64,000 bases of DNA from Ciona intestinalis (taxonomy: Eukaryota; Chordata; Ascidiacea; Phlebobranchia; Cionidae): positions 3,364,646 through 3,428,645 of the forward strand of contig NC_020170.2 of assembly GCF_000224145.3 (NCBI RefSeq). The letters run 5' to 3'. The translations under genes were made by a program, and so were the position numbers. Shown here one piece after another: positions 35,005 through 47,300 of this stretch. The notes under the pieces are model-generated. The model did not search any database, was not told the origin of the DNA, and was given only the letters and a program-made list of their open reading frames with translations. Within the stretch, counting starts at the first letter, position 1; the number at the start of each line of letters is the position of its first letter.

Positions 35005-37020
35005 ATGGTTTTATTTCGGAGATGGAAGATAAAGACGTCAAGTTTGTGCAGATTTTTAATATGGACTCTGTGCATTTTTGGTATAAGCGTTGTATTTACC
35101 AAAGTCCCGTCGATGGTAAAAAATCAAACTCCCTACGGCAAGAGAGTTAGCAGCTACAGTCGTCAAAAGGTTGTAATTTTGTTTACCACAAAAAGATCTG
35201 GTTCTACCTTCCTTGGAGAAGTGTTTAACCAAAACCCGGAAGCTTTTTACTTATTTGAACCACTATTCCCGTTTACAAGAACTTGTGATTTGCTTCGCGA
35301 AGAACGAATAAACGCTTTGAGACAGTTTACAGAATGTAATTTCAAAAATATAAGTGAAATCTACAAGAATGCGTTCACCGTTCTTGAGCATACAGACAAG
35401 TACGCGCAATGCTTGAAAAACAACATTTGTTTCGAGGAACGCCATTTACCGTTACTGGCAAGGTACGAATCGGCCTGCCAGCAGAGTAATTACAGTAATT
35501 GTCAGCTTCCTTTGAAGCCAACTATTATAAGCGCAATATGCTCGAAGAGTAAACTTGTAGTGTACAAGATACTTCGTGTATGCGAGCTACAGAATTTAGC
35601 TCACTTAATAAAGACGGAAGATTTGGATATACGAATCGTACATCTCGTTCGTGACCCGCGAGCAATTCTTTCTTCAAGAATGAAGGTGATGGTTTTCAAA
35701 ATATTTAAAATAATAATCGGTTTATGGGGTAAGATGGGACATATTCTCCCACGTCCCATTTGGTAATAAACAAGAAATATTTGAGCTAAAAGTTGTATAA
35801 TGGTATTACCGTGATTTAAAGGAACCTGTTAATTTTAAAACACAATTAGGAAATATATAGGCGCTAACAGTATCCCATCTTATCTCACAGTGTGCTATAA
35901 CTATCCCATGTTTATTACACTTCCAAACTTTGCTGCTTTCAGTTAATTGAAGACCAAACAAACAACGAAACTTTAAAGGCAGAAGCAAAAACTCTCTGCA
36001 ACCGCCTGCGGAAGAATATTCGCTTCTCTAATTCCTATTGGAAAGGTGAGACATGTGTATTGAATATTTCGTAATTACAAGAAACTATTTAAAAGATATT
36101 TTGTTAATAACACTTTCGTTTGCCCTATCCCCAATGTTATAGTACTTATCCCAAAGTCCCCGAGTTGGTTTTAGTAATATGCAACACCCCATTTTTGAGT
36201 CGATTGTGAGGATACGGTTATATCAATTTTGAAATATTGTTTGCTTACCAAAAAATGGATGGGAAAGTAACCCCTAACCTATGGTACAGTGAAAAAGATT
36301 TAAAAACATTCAGGTCAAAATGGCGAGTACATGAGAATACGCCACGAAGATATAACGACAAATCCCATGCAAGTGGTGAGAGAAATATATCGGTTCGTGG
36401 ACGAACCGGTTCCGCACAGTATACAAGATTGGGTAAATAATTCGATGTCGGCAGAAGAAAACATAAAGGTTTAGATTCTTTATGATCAATAGGAAAAACG
36501 AATGTGTATTTTTGTCTAACTCAGTGGTGCCTTGTATAGGTTGACCAAATAATTGTCTGCCATCTTACAAAAAAATAGCCCCATACAAAGTTACATACGT
36601 GCTGGTAACTCATATATATGTGGCACGGGGCATGTGAAACAATTATGACGACTCACTTTGCTCCGCCACGTAAGAATAAAACATTCACATTCGTTCATTT
36701 TTTTTGTGAAAACATAATTCACCAGATAGCTACGATTTACTTCGATGCGTTCTGTAACATGCCTGCTGTGTTGTGTACAACATATGTATTTAAACTTACC
36801 TGTGGTCTTTGAATTCTACGATTTCTTTCAGGAAACAACCATTTCCGAGTTCTCCACTGTTCGTAAACCTAGTGATGTACTTAATAAATGGCGGCGAGCT
36901 CTGAACTTCCCAACTGTGCAACTAATTCAAGCAGAATGCTTGGATGTGCTCCAAAATTTAGGATATTTGACGGTAAAGAACGAAAAAGAACAAAACGACG
37001 AAACATTACCTTTGTGGTGA
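35005..37020 (+). CDS. Golgi carbohydrate sulfotransferase (CHST1-like GlcNAc/Gal 6-O type)
   Basis: Transfers sulfate from PAPS to sugar 6-OH groups on glycans. Exons 35005-35685, 35943-36045, 36314-36468 and 36832-37020 encode 375 residues, a usual length for the family. A type II membrane anchor lies at about residues 15-33. The 5'-phosphosulfate-binding loop TTKRSGSTFLGEVFNQNP is at 61-78, followed by FYLFEPLF. The 3'-phosphate-binding motif IVHLVRDPRAILSSR is at about 211-225. The C-terminal YMRIRHEDITTNP and the WRRALNFPTVQLIQAECLDV segment are also family hallmarks. The start was chosen because this ATG places the hydrophobic anchor correctly. Substrate cannot be decided from sequence. 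Introns 1 and 2 contain miniature transposon copies. Confidence 0.92.
35722..35900 (-). mobile_element. Miniature element type B
   Basis: Fills most of sulfotransferase intron 1. Confidence 0.75.
36138..36290 (+). mobile_element. Miniature element type B, degraded
   Basis: Sulfotransferase intron 2; body segment GAGGATACGGTTATATCAAT recognisable. Confidence 0.5.
36575..36705 (-). repeat. Dispersed repeat C, 5' part
   Basis: Reverse copy with ATACAAAGTTACATACGTGC and GTGGCACGGGGCATGTGAAA. Intron 3 of the sulfotransferase gene. Confidence 0.65.
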
Positions 37021-37163
37021 AATGGCCAGTTTTGTACCTGCTTAAATTAATCAGAAGTTGTTTTTCTAATTTTTATTACACTGTTGGTTTCATTTTACAC
37101 GTTTTTGACATTTGTTTTTATTGAACGAATTTGGAGTAAATTGTTTAGCACGTTGTATGTATA

Positions 37164-37169
37164 AATAAA
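37164..37169 (+). terminator. Polyadenylation signal of the sulfotransferase gene
   Basis: AATAAA 144 bases after the stop codon, and 74 bases before the stop codon of the convergent ATP synthase delta gene, so the two 3' ends nearly meet. Confidence 0.6.
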
Positions 37170-37242
37170 ATTTGAACCATGGGAAACTAGAGGGGACTTT
37201 TAGTTTGAAAGTAAAGTATTAAAATAAATTGTTGTCAACGCA

Positions 37243-38432
37243 TCACACAGCATTGATAATAGCCTCGTTGCATTCAATTGCAATCTGGGCTTCAACTTTG
37301 CCAGTTTCAGTCGTTGCGCTCGACAATTGAGATTGTGCTTTAGTCAGATTGGCCCTTGCAAGCTGTAAAATAGACATAAAAACTAAAGATAAATAGGAGA
37401 GACAAAAATGCAGGAATATGAGGAGATAAATGCATTTAATTTTGTAGGTAATGTTTTTAGGGGTATTTTTTATTAATGTCCAGCCCTACACCACTAATAC
37501 ACCCACAATGGTAGCAGCATCAAGCCTTGAGCCCGGAACCTCTTGGGTAAAGAAAGGTTAGCTAAACACTGTGTTTCGGCATGAAAAACAAGCATATTTA
37601 TTTAAATAATATCCGCTACTGTTACCACACTCTCACAAAGTAAAACCAAAAAAAGTTAAATCATTTGATCACTTGTGAAAATACAAAAAGGAAAAAGACT
37701 GAGTAACAAAACTTACATCTTTGTCCAGTTGTTCGATTGGAACAGCTTCTTCAGCGTTGATTTGAACTGAGGCATCTTCATTGACACAATATGATCCACT
37801 GCTCACTGTGGAGACATTGGTGGAAATATGAACATTTTTGTATACAAGAAAACATATGAATCTCATTCTCACATAACATTTTACCAAGCTCTATCAAGTA
37901 GAATTGAGAAAATTAAAAAAAAGGTGTTAATAATTTTCATTAACAAAAAGATGCGTTAAAATGTCAATTAGTTTTACCAAAAAATTTCTTGACTGCTCCT
38001 TCTGTTTCGTACACGGTAATTACTCCTGGTTGAAGAACACCAAGTGTTGGAACATGGTTGGCAAGGATACCAATGGAGCCGGTGGAGGTCGAAACATCAA
38101 CTTGTCTCACCGCTGTGCTGGATTCATAATATGCCTGATTGAAAAAGAAAATTCTTATGACAAAGATTATTAAAACATTTTATAACTTTTTTTTACAGCA
38201 GGTTATTGGCACGAATTATTTACGCAGGATTAAAATAGACAAAACCTTGAAAAAGACGGATTTGTTTCACATAACTTACCTCTGCAGGGGCAGCGAAGGT
38301 GAATAACATCTGGCCGGGTTGAGCTACAGCGGCGGCTGCTTCGGCGTAATTACGATGCTGTGGTTTGAATGCTGCCACGCGAGTGACTGCACGGGCAGTT
38401 CTCGAACAGAGTCGAAGTACAACAGAAGACAT
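37243..38432 (-). CDS. ATP5F1D: Mitochondrial ATP synthase F1 subunit delta
   Basis: Central-stalk subunit of F1 (bacterial epsilon homologue). Minus-strand exons 38432-38280, 38134-37978, 37805-37717 and 37362-37243 encode 172 residues (human 168). A basic, Arg/Ala-rich mitochondrial presequence leads into NYAEAAAAVAQPGQMLFTFA. The beta-sandwich has VRQVDVSTSTGSIGILANHV and PTLGVLQPGVITVYE, then KKFFVSSGSYCVNEDASVQ. The C-terminal helices contain ANLTKAQSQL and AQIAIECNEAIINAV. Its 3' end converges with the sulfotransferase gene. Confidence 0.97.
37490..37590 (+). repeat. Dispersed repeat C, 3' fragment
   Basis: Carries CACCCACAATGGTAGCAGC and the following AAGCCTTGAGCCC, matching the 3' end of longer copies. 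It lies in the last intron of ATP5F1D. Confidence 0.6.
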
Positions 38433-38797
38433 TGTGTTACTTTGAAGGAATGCTAAACAATTTAAACTTTAATTTGTAACCTAAGTCTCAAAACCAACGT
38501 TACAAATGTTCAATGACACCTGACCTAACAATGTTGCTACACGCTACAGTTAGGAGAATAACCTGTCGATGGTCCCACGGTCTCAAGTGTGAAAAGGTAA
38601 TCGGGGAGCAATTTAAAATACTGCCACCAAAGCACATTCTGTTGACTTTTTATTTGGTCTGTTAATTTAATAAAGTAACTAATATTTTCTAAACAATTTT
38701 ATCTCAATTTAGATTGTACACATGTACATTCTTGTAGTCTACTTCGCTCTTGAGTTCTGTTGCAAACGATAATACGTCTGGTACACTTGTAATACAA

Positions 38798-38809
38798 TTT
38801 ATTTTTATT
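38798..38809 (-). terminator. Polyadenylation signals of the TGF-beta family gene
   Basis: Two AATAAA hexamers in tandem on the minus strand, 57-68 bases after the stop codon of the TGF-beta-like gene. Confidence 0.6.
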
Positions 38810-38865
38810 AATTAATAATATTTACACAACAACGAAACGTGTAAAGTAAAGAAAATGTACAGTTC

Positions 38866-41800
38866 TCATCGACAGCCACATTCCAACGCAACTAATTCCT
38901 CCAGCGATTCGGTTCTTAGTTCTCCGTTCCGTAAATGAATGTAATCCATAGCTCTTAGTCGTATTGGAACACAACAAGCTCCTTTAGTGGTGTGCTGATA
39001 AAAAAGCATTGGTTTAGATTCTTGCAATAAAATTAACATATGCGATTAAAAACAAACCTAAGTATAACACGTAGCATTTATCTGGGGCATTAGTTTTAAA
39101 TGTAAATAGTACAAATGTTTGTACCGTTTTTATTCTCATATGTTGGGAGTTATAACACATGTTTTCTATTCTATTACATACACCTTGTAAATTAACACAG
39201 TTTTGTGAGTAATTTTAAAATCTACTTGCCGAGTTTATTGCAATTGCATGGTTGGTTTGGCTGATATGAGCAGGAATAGGATGTCTACACAATCCCTCGC
39301 ATCTTGAAATATCCCAGAAGCGTTTTCCGTTCTCCGGCCAAGTTACATTTAAGTTCTGTGGAGGTGATAGTACAAACATATTATATGAAGAAGATGTATT
39401 TTGCCTGGCATGACTAAAAATTTATTTTTCTTTACGTGGCCTTGACTAAATAAAGTAAAAGCGTGTGACTTTTTGAGCGATTGTTTTTTTTCTTTTCTCC
39501 TTTTTTTTCTCTACCAGTCTGAAAAACGTGTTGGGCCATTCATTCTAATCTACCAAGAAAAGTGCGCACATTTATGTTACCTGGGTAACGGATTTAGGTA
39601 CAACAAATGGTTCAAGACTGCAGGTAAGTTTCCTTCTTCTTGGTAATCTGTGTTCGGGTCTATGTACGTGTTGGTGACGGGTTCGAGTACGCGGCCTTAT
39701 CGCAGCTTTACGTCGATTCCGGACTGGAACACAACAACTCTACTGATAGTCATATAGTTTTTATGTAAGAACTCGTAATACGTACGTTATCATCAAAGAT
39801 TTTAAGTTTAAAAGTTTGTACTTGTTTTGTTTTACTATAAGCTCAATAAGGTTTTTATAAAAAAAATCATATAATAGCCTAGGGTGGGATCAGATGGGAC
39901 ATGACCTAATAATTCATCAAAACATGATCAGAAACTATGGGACTTAGGTGCTAACGGTATCCCATGTTTCCCCCCAGTAGTACATTAGCTTGTCACTGTT
40001 TTACCTGTGGAAGTTGGAGGGAAACTTGCGTGAACTGCTTGCCGCAAACGGGCGGAAGAGCGCAGCCGGTAAGTTTCAGAGTTAATTGGCCTTTGAAAAT
40101 GCAGCACCAAACCGGCTATGTGTTGCACCACGTCAACTGGTAAAAGAGTTTCTACAAAAAGATTATTTGTGAAGATTTTTTTAACATTTTGTTTTAAAAA
40201 TCGTCAAAAAATGTTTTTAAACATTTAAAAAAAAATTGTGTTTGTTAAAACCAAAATTATTTTTTAACAATATAAATCGTATTTCTATGGTTAGGATGAC
40301 ACAGTTTGAACCTATTTATCCCTGCGATTGACTACTTTTTACTAATCGATTATATAAGATCTTATAGCGCGACATGCGAGGGATTCTAGCATGTATAGCT
40401 CAGAGTAGCTCATTACCCAATATTTTACCACATAAATAATATAGGTCACCTTTTCATTCTATTTTCTAGTCCCATTTGGTATATAAAACACAGACCATTC
40501 AAATAATTGTAAAACTGTATTTCCACAACTTCCATAGACAGTTGTTAATTGTTCAAAACACCATCAGAATATTTGGATATTATGTGCTAAAGGAGTCCCG
40601 TCCTCCCCACCCTACTATACGTTGAACAACAGCATTATAAATGCTAATAGCCTATCCATATTCACATAGAAACAATAACAAACACACACGATTACCTGTG
40701 GTGCCTCCGTATCTTGTTCGTGGAATAATTTGCGAAAATATTAACAAATTTGTTGAATTCCTTTTCGCAAGCCAATTTGTAATATACCGAGTGTCAAGAT
40801 TGAGCATGAGGAATTTACTCTCTCTGTGTGGGCAGGAGGACTGCAAAGTTAACATTTCAGTTATTCAGCATTGCTACCTATATGGCGGTAAATGATCTGT
40901 TAAAAACGCTGTTCTGCTTGTACATACTTTTAAGTATATTTGCATTACTCGTAGTTAAGAGGGCGCCTCGGAAAAAACACTATATCGAGGTGAAACGAGT
41001 GTACTTTTTATTGCAGTCTTTATAGTTTGGTGGGGTAAATGAGACACCTTCCGTTCAGTTTTCTCGTCCCATTTGGTAGTAACAAAACAGAGAATTACAA
41101 AACCGTATCCTTACGACTCCTTAGACCGTTGTTGATTGCTTAGAAAACGATCAGAATATTTGGGTATTATGTGCTAGAGGAGTCCAGTCTCCCCCTACGT
41201 TATTATATAATGGCATTCTATATAGGCCTACTAACATATTATACACTTATATAACGAAAATACCTGATACCCTGCATGCAATGTACGAGTCCGACCTCCC
41301 GCTTCTCTCATTGTAACCAGAGTTTTATATTTTCCAAATTTTTCCCGAGTTACCGAAGGTTTCTTCCTTACCACAACCAACTCGGCTGCAACTAAGTTTG
41401 CTGGTAAATGCCTAAGACAAATTTCCGTTAATTTTTTTGTCGATGTCGCAATGGCTGAACAAAAAGCTAACAGTTTTTGTAATACGTTTTAACCGTTAAA
41501 ATCCACAATCTATCCAACATCCGATTATTTGCATTAATTTTCCACATTGCGTATTTTTGGTATAACTCGCAATACTGTGTCATAGTAGAAACGGAGAAGA
41601 GGGACGTCTTTGGCACATAATATCCAAATACCCTGATCGTGTTTTAAACAATTACCAACGGTCTATAGAAGTCGTGAGGATACGGTTTTATAATTCTTTG
41701 AGTGTTCTTTGTTTACTACCAAATGGGACGAGAAAATCGAATGAAAAGGTGTCCCATTTTCTCCCACCCTACTCTATATATTATATTTATTATACCCACC

Positions 41801-43093
41801 GTGGTGTGTCATATACAACTATTCTGTAATATTTCCCAACCAAATTCGTTTACCTTGCTGTAGAATGACGTAGCAGCAATTTACCATGCATTGCACCCCA
41901 GGTTCTATTCTGTGCTGCAAGCGCCACAATCGACGTGGTTTGCCGTGCGAGAAAGAAATCGGTCCAATAATGGTACATTCTTTTAGAGTGATGATGACAC
42001 GACCCTGCTCGGTTCAGTAGCAAGTTGCCAAGACTCCCTTCTTTGTTTCGCCAGTTAGTTATAGCTACAAGTACAAAATAATTAATAATAAGTGTTAATT
42101 ATATTTTATATTTTTATATAAAAATACTGAAAATAAAACGTTAAATCTAAAACATTTTTCATCCAAAAAATTAAATACGTGATAACTCGTAGGCGAGCAC
42201 GATGTGTATGAAACAGAACAGCCGTGGTATAACTACTGTCGATGTACCGACACGCGATGATATTCAATTTATTCAACATATCTGCAGCATGTGACCCTTA
42301 TTAATTATACAATACAAACGATATAGAACTGGTACAAACGATACGAAAGATAGTAAAATTAAATGTGATAACATAATATATATAACATAAATCTACCTGA
42401 AACGTAACTGAACAAGTTCGCTTGCGGATCCACTTCGTTTTGGTCGCGTTGGTCAGCTTGATTTAAAGTACAAATATGTAAAGTGTTTAAAGACATGTAT
42501 ATGCTAATATAAATACCTGCCGTTGATTCAATAGCACTTAGTTCCTGCAGGTAACGGATACATTGTCTTGATTTTAAAGAGCTTGATAATGTACGATTTT
42601 CTCGCGTGCTGAAATACAAAAATTATATAAAAAACCAACAGTGCGTATTTTAGATCTTCTATGTCTTTTAAGTTAACTAGCAGCAGTGATTTTTATCGTT
42701 ACAAAAACGGTACCAGATGTAGGCTAAATGTACTTATATATTTACCTATTGAAACAAAGAGTAGGGGGGAGATGAAACATACTGTATTCTTATTTTCTCG
42801 TCCCATTTAGTAGTAAACAAAGAATATTTACAGAATGATATAACCGTAGCCCGCAACTCAACAAATTATTGTTAACTAATTAACATACAACCAGAAAAGC
42901 TGGTATATATTCTTACGATATCCCATCTTACCCCACAGTAGCCCACTGCCCATATTACTTACACGTTACTTTTATCTAAACATCTCTTTAACAGAAGTTC
43001 TTCTCTCCTGGATAAGCTTTGACATTTGGTTGAACCAATTAAACAAAATACACATAAAGCGAGACAAATAATTAAAAAACGCAAATATGCCAT
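38866..43093 (-). CDS. TGF-beta superfamily ligand, divergent
   Basis: Secreted growth-factor precursor. Ten minus-strand exons: 43093-42963, 42608-42517, 42456-42397, 42064-41854, 41411-41264, 40840-40696, 40151-40005, 39723-39581, 39355-39230, 38994-38866; 443 residues. Signal peptide at about 1-24 (LIICLALCVFCLIGS), then a propeptide of about 315 residues with the fold-typical AAELVVVRKKP strand. Basic cleavage region RLPRRRK at 337-343. The mature part (about 100 residues) has all seven knot cysteines: C346, C378-x-G-x-C382, C408-C409 and C440-G-C442, with ISQTNHAIAIN and GACCVPIRLRAMDYI. Finger 1 is unusual: the family's GW-x-x-WI is replaced by VTWPENGKRFWDIS. The intron after exon 9 has a GC donor (TCG/GCAAGT). 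An acceptor ends one base before the ATG. I cannot place it among BMP, GDF, activin or TGF-beta clades. Confidence 0.9.
39878..39986 (-). mobile_element. Miniature element type B, central part missing
   Basis: Both ends present (GGGTGGGATCAGATGGGAC; TGTTTCCCCCCAGTAGTAC). TGF-beta-like intron 7. Confidence 0.65.
40440..40620 (-). mobile_element. Miniature element type A, one terminus lost
   Basis: Starts at AGGTCACCTTTTCATTCTAT; the right end is intact. TGF-beta-like intron 6. Confidence 0.75.
41026..41214 (-). mobile_element. Miniature element type A
   Basis: Full but worn; TGF-beta-like intron 5. Confidence 0.78.
41585..41785 (+). mobile_element. Miniature element type A
   Basis: Full copy, TGF-beta-like intron 4, ending 70 bases left of exon 4. 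Confidence 0.83.
42178..42277 (-). repeat. Dispersed repeat C, 5' part
   Basis: Reverse-oriented copy containing the GAAACAGAACAGCCG and ACTACTGTCGATG segments. It lies in an intron of the TGF-beta-like gene. Confidence 0.6.
42757..42950 (-). mobile_element. Miniature element type B
   Basis: Full copy ending 13 bases from TGF-beta-like exon 1. Confidence 0.8.
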
Positions 43094-43445
43094 TCTGTAT
43101 GACACTGAAACTTATTCAACTTTGATTCTCCAACCTAAAAATTGAATAAAACTTTAAAAATTAACACTCTAAACAAAACAGACAAACTGATACATAGTCT
43201 TTTAAAACTCAGGTTTGTATCCAACCCAGACTGGTTTTTCAGCTTACACCACGCCTAAAATAAAGCACTGATTGCCGCAATCCACAAAGCGCTGCGGTTC
43301 TGTGCTTTCTTACCATTTAAATTGGCTTATTATTATTTCCTTGTGCTCACCGTTCGGCAGCGGCGAAGTATAGCCATCAACGTCTGCAGAGCTCGAGATT
43401 TCCTCCCGAGGCATGATAGCTTTTGCAAAGCGCATTACTGCGTGT

Positions 43446-43642
43446 AGCATGGGGAAAGACGGGACACCTTTAGCACATAATATCCAAATATCCTGATCGT
43501 ATTTTCAACAATTAACAACGGTCAATCGGAGTCGTGAGAATACGGTTTTATAATTCCTTGAATGTTCTTTGTTTTCTACCAAAAGGGACAAGAAAATAGA
43601 CTGCTGAGAAAGTGTCCCATATTCCCCCACCGTACTATACCT
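43446..43642 (+). mobile_element. Miniature element type A
   Basis: Full copy upstream of the TGF-beta-like gene. Confidence 0.85.
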
Positions 43643-43989
43643 AGCATTAGTAACAAGCATTACATCTGCGACCGCTGGATCTTTACAGTGACTTTAAACA
43701 AAAATGGAATGTAACAATTTGTTCCTAGCTAATTCATTTCTGTTGCTGCTTATAGAAAACTGACGATTTAACCAAAAATAACAAATTAGCCCGCACGCAT
43801 AGAAAGATAACAGCAATTCTTTCCTACCTTTTCAGTGTTTGGTATAAACAACAAACAAGTTAGTATTATTTATTTTGGTGATTTTTTAAATGCGTGTGTA
43901 TTATCGCTAAACAACTACATTACCCTATGACTGCAGTTAGTTATGGAGAGTAAATCTTGAAGAAATATGAACGCAATCGTTTTAGTGAT

Positions 43990-44187
43990 ATAGTAGTGTC
44001 GGGAGGAAATGGGACACCTTTAGGACATAATATCCAAATATTCTGATCGTTTTTTAAACAATTAGCAACTGTCCATGTGAGTCGTGAGAATAGGTTTTAT
44101 AATTCTGTGAATATTCTTTGTTTGCTACCAAATGGGACGAGTAAATAGAATGAAAAGGTGTACCATCTTCCCCCAACCTACTATAAA
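43990..44187 (+). mobile_element. Miniature element type A
   Basis: Full copy just past the OvoA 3' end. Confidence 0.85.
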
Positions 44188-44378
44188 TCAAACGAAAAGC
44201 CTAATGTAATACAGATTTTGTAATCAATAAAAAATTCTAAAACGAGAATATACTTGTATTAATAGGTACGATGCTTATATAACAAAGCGTTCAGAAGTGC
44301 TCAATTAAAAGCTGAAATATTCGGCCAAAATAATTAGCAGATAAATGGCCCTGTACAACAACACTAAAAATCAAGTGT

Positions 44379-47300
44379 TTATGCTGCTTGCCACACTGTA
44401 ATGTATTGAGTTCCACTAACGAACTCAAATTTTTCCTCCGATATGAGGCGGAATGGATTGAACTCGGCCTGCATGTTCAATGCTGGCCAACTGCTGGCTA
44501 TGATTGCTGTACCAGCTTCTATTCCATTAAGAAGATCCTTAATTCTCAGCAACCAAGCTGTGAACATTTAACATGTAATGAGTTTACTTGTTTAGAATTT
44601 CACTTCTTTCTTTTACATAGGGTGGGGGAAGATGAGACACCTTTCATTCTATTTTCTCGTCCCATTTGGTAGTAAACAAATAACATTCAAGAAAATATTA
44701 AAACCGTATTCTCAAGGCTACCATAGATCGTTGGTGATTGTATAAAACACAAACAGGATATTTGGATACTATGTGCTGAAGGTGTCCCATCTTCCACACC
44801 TTACCATATATTACAATCTTTTATTATACAATTCAATGTACATGATTTTTGTCTGTTACGTTTTCATAGCACCAGATCCTTGCAGAAGTTGGTAATATAT
44901 AGAGTGTGTTATAGAGTGTGAGTATACAGTAGGGTGGAGGAAGACAAGGCACCTTTAGCATATAATATCCAAATATCCTGATCGTGTTTTAAACAATTAA
45001 CAACGGTCTTTGGGAGTCGTAAGTATGCAATAAAAAGTAAAAAGGTGACCCATCTTCCCCCACCCTACTATTCCATATATACTGCAACAAAACACATCTG
45101 GCAATGCCTAAATGCTCCAACAGCATAGACAACTTACCCTCTCCCTTCTGATCTCTGTCCAATATGGTGCATATGATCAGATCAATTCCTCTAAACTCAT
45201 AAGGCAGCCATGATAGCTGAAACCAATACAATGTTGTTATTGAAAAAGATCGGAGCCTTTATTATCCTTTTTTTATTTTTATTTTTCATGAGTGCCTTTA
45301 TTTTCCTAAAGTTATCATTCATGATAATGAATTGACCAGATACCTGTGAACTACCATGATCAAATAGTCAGTGTATTAATAATCTTGGAGTTTGATTTAA
45401 CTCAAATGACTGAAGTGTTGAAAACTTGAATTTTGAATGTAATTTTTTTATCAGTGGCTGATATTTTGGCCATAGTGACCACCGGGTTGGAGCAATTTTT
45501 GATAAGTGTCTTGCCCAATGACACATTTGGCTCAATAGTGTACAACATAAAGTAGAATACATACAACATAAACAATAATAGAAACAATATTAAGTAATTT
45601 TAGGACTTAAACTACTTTATAGTCACTAAAGATGAGATAATAAATGGTATACCTAACTACAGATACTTCACCACACCTGCTTAAATTGAACTTTTTCGGG
45701 AATAGCTTTTTCTGGAACTTTTAGAACTGTTTCGATGGAATTCTTTACAATTTCACAGCTTGAAAAAACATCTACACACAAAAAGATTGCTGAATTCTGG
45801 CCTTGTAGGACATATGCTATATGCCAATTGACATATATGTATTGGTAAATTGGAGTTGCATTGATATAAAATCTATAAAATTGCTCAAGTTTAAATTTAA
45901 TGTGAAGAAACTTAGTCGTTTATGGTAAATCAATTCTTGGATATTTAGAAAAGAAAAACTTTAATGACTTATTTACACCTTTTAGTTTTAAAATCTGTTT
46001 TTGAAAATAGCTAATGTATATAGTAAGGTGGGGGAAGATCGAACACTTTTAGCACATTATAACCAAATAATGTGATTGTGTTTTATACAATTACCAAAGG
46101 TCTATGAAAGTTGTGAGGGTACGGTTAAAAACTCTTTGAATGTTCTTCGTTTACTACCAAATTGGATAATAAAAAAGAATGAAAAGGTGTTCCGTCTTCC
46201 CCCAGCCTACTATAAGGAAACAAACACTTTCAATACCTGAATCCAGAGTAAATTTCCCATTTTCCTTCAGCTGTTGAGCAATGTAGATGCCACATGTAGA
46301 AGGGTCACAAGCAACAACCTATGTTTAAATTATCATTATAATAAATAGAAAATATAATTCATTAAGTTGACCATATTTGCGCATACATAATAAAGGAGTA
46401 CAATGTTTTTTTGGAATGCAAAGGTTTTTACTGCCTTGTTGGAACACAAAGGTTTTTACTAACTCACCTTCTCAAAATATGCACTTAAATCAAATGCGAG
46501 TTTCCCTGCTTCACATCCAACCAATAAAACTTGGCTCGTTGGAATTCCTTTTGCAGCCTTTAAGGCAGTTAGGCAAATTTTCTCATTAAATGAAGAATGC
46601 TGAGCAAAATGCTTATCCATAGGACAGTAATTCTCCACAGCCATTTCAACCAGTCTGGTTGAATCTTTTTCAGCATAGTATACGTTAGATGAATCCCACT
46701 TGACAAGTTTCACTCCACAAGAGGAAACACTCTTTGAAAAGTCTGAGTAAATATGTCAAGAAAATTAACAAAAAAAAAAACTTTTGAATTGTAAGGATTC
46801 TATTCTGTATGGGTGAAGCCATTGTCAAGGACCTGGGATTTCCGGCCCCCCCCCCCCCCCCCCCCCCTTAAGCAAAAAATATTTGGTCATTAGTCTAATA
46901 CTGGCGTTTTTTTATGTTTCCCCCATCATGGATAGGCCTAAAGTGCAATATAATGCTTTAACATCGGAAAAAAGGAACTATAGTTACATTGGAAATACCC
47001 TAAACAAGAATTCCACCTAAAACAAAACAAGGATTCAAAAGCATGTTTAAATATGTAATTACTTCTGTAACTACTTAATGTATTAACACAACATCACCCA
47101 TAAAATTTCGATATCAAGCTTTTTAAAAATATACAAAAAATGTGTGCATCAAATAACCTGGTTCTTTTTTATGGATAATGTAACTACATCTGCAACTACT
47201 TAGTGTCTTTTAATTAAGATAACTTTTTTAATTATTTTAGTAAACAAAACTTGCTACAATAAACAAACTGCATTCAAAATATTTACCTGGTTCATTAGGG

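Larger units (their letters stand above)
43094..44378. other. Spacer upstream of the TGF-beta-like gene
   Basis: Contains two type-A miniature elements. A minus-strand open segment at about 43437-43353 ending in a good GTGAGC donor (ACG/GTGAGC) could be a 5' noncoding exon spliced to the acceptor beside the ATG at 43093; this is conjecture. Confidence 0.35.

Noticed and set aside
43353-43437. Minus-strand segment with ATG and GTGAGC donor as the start of the TGF-beta-like protein
   Set aside because: It encodes no signal peptide, whereas the ATG at 43093 gives a clear one; kept only as a possible noncoding exon.
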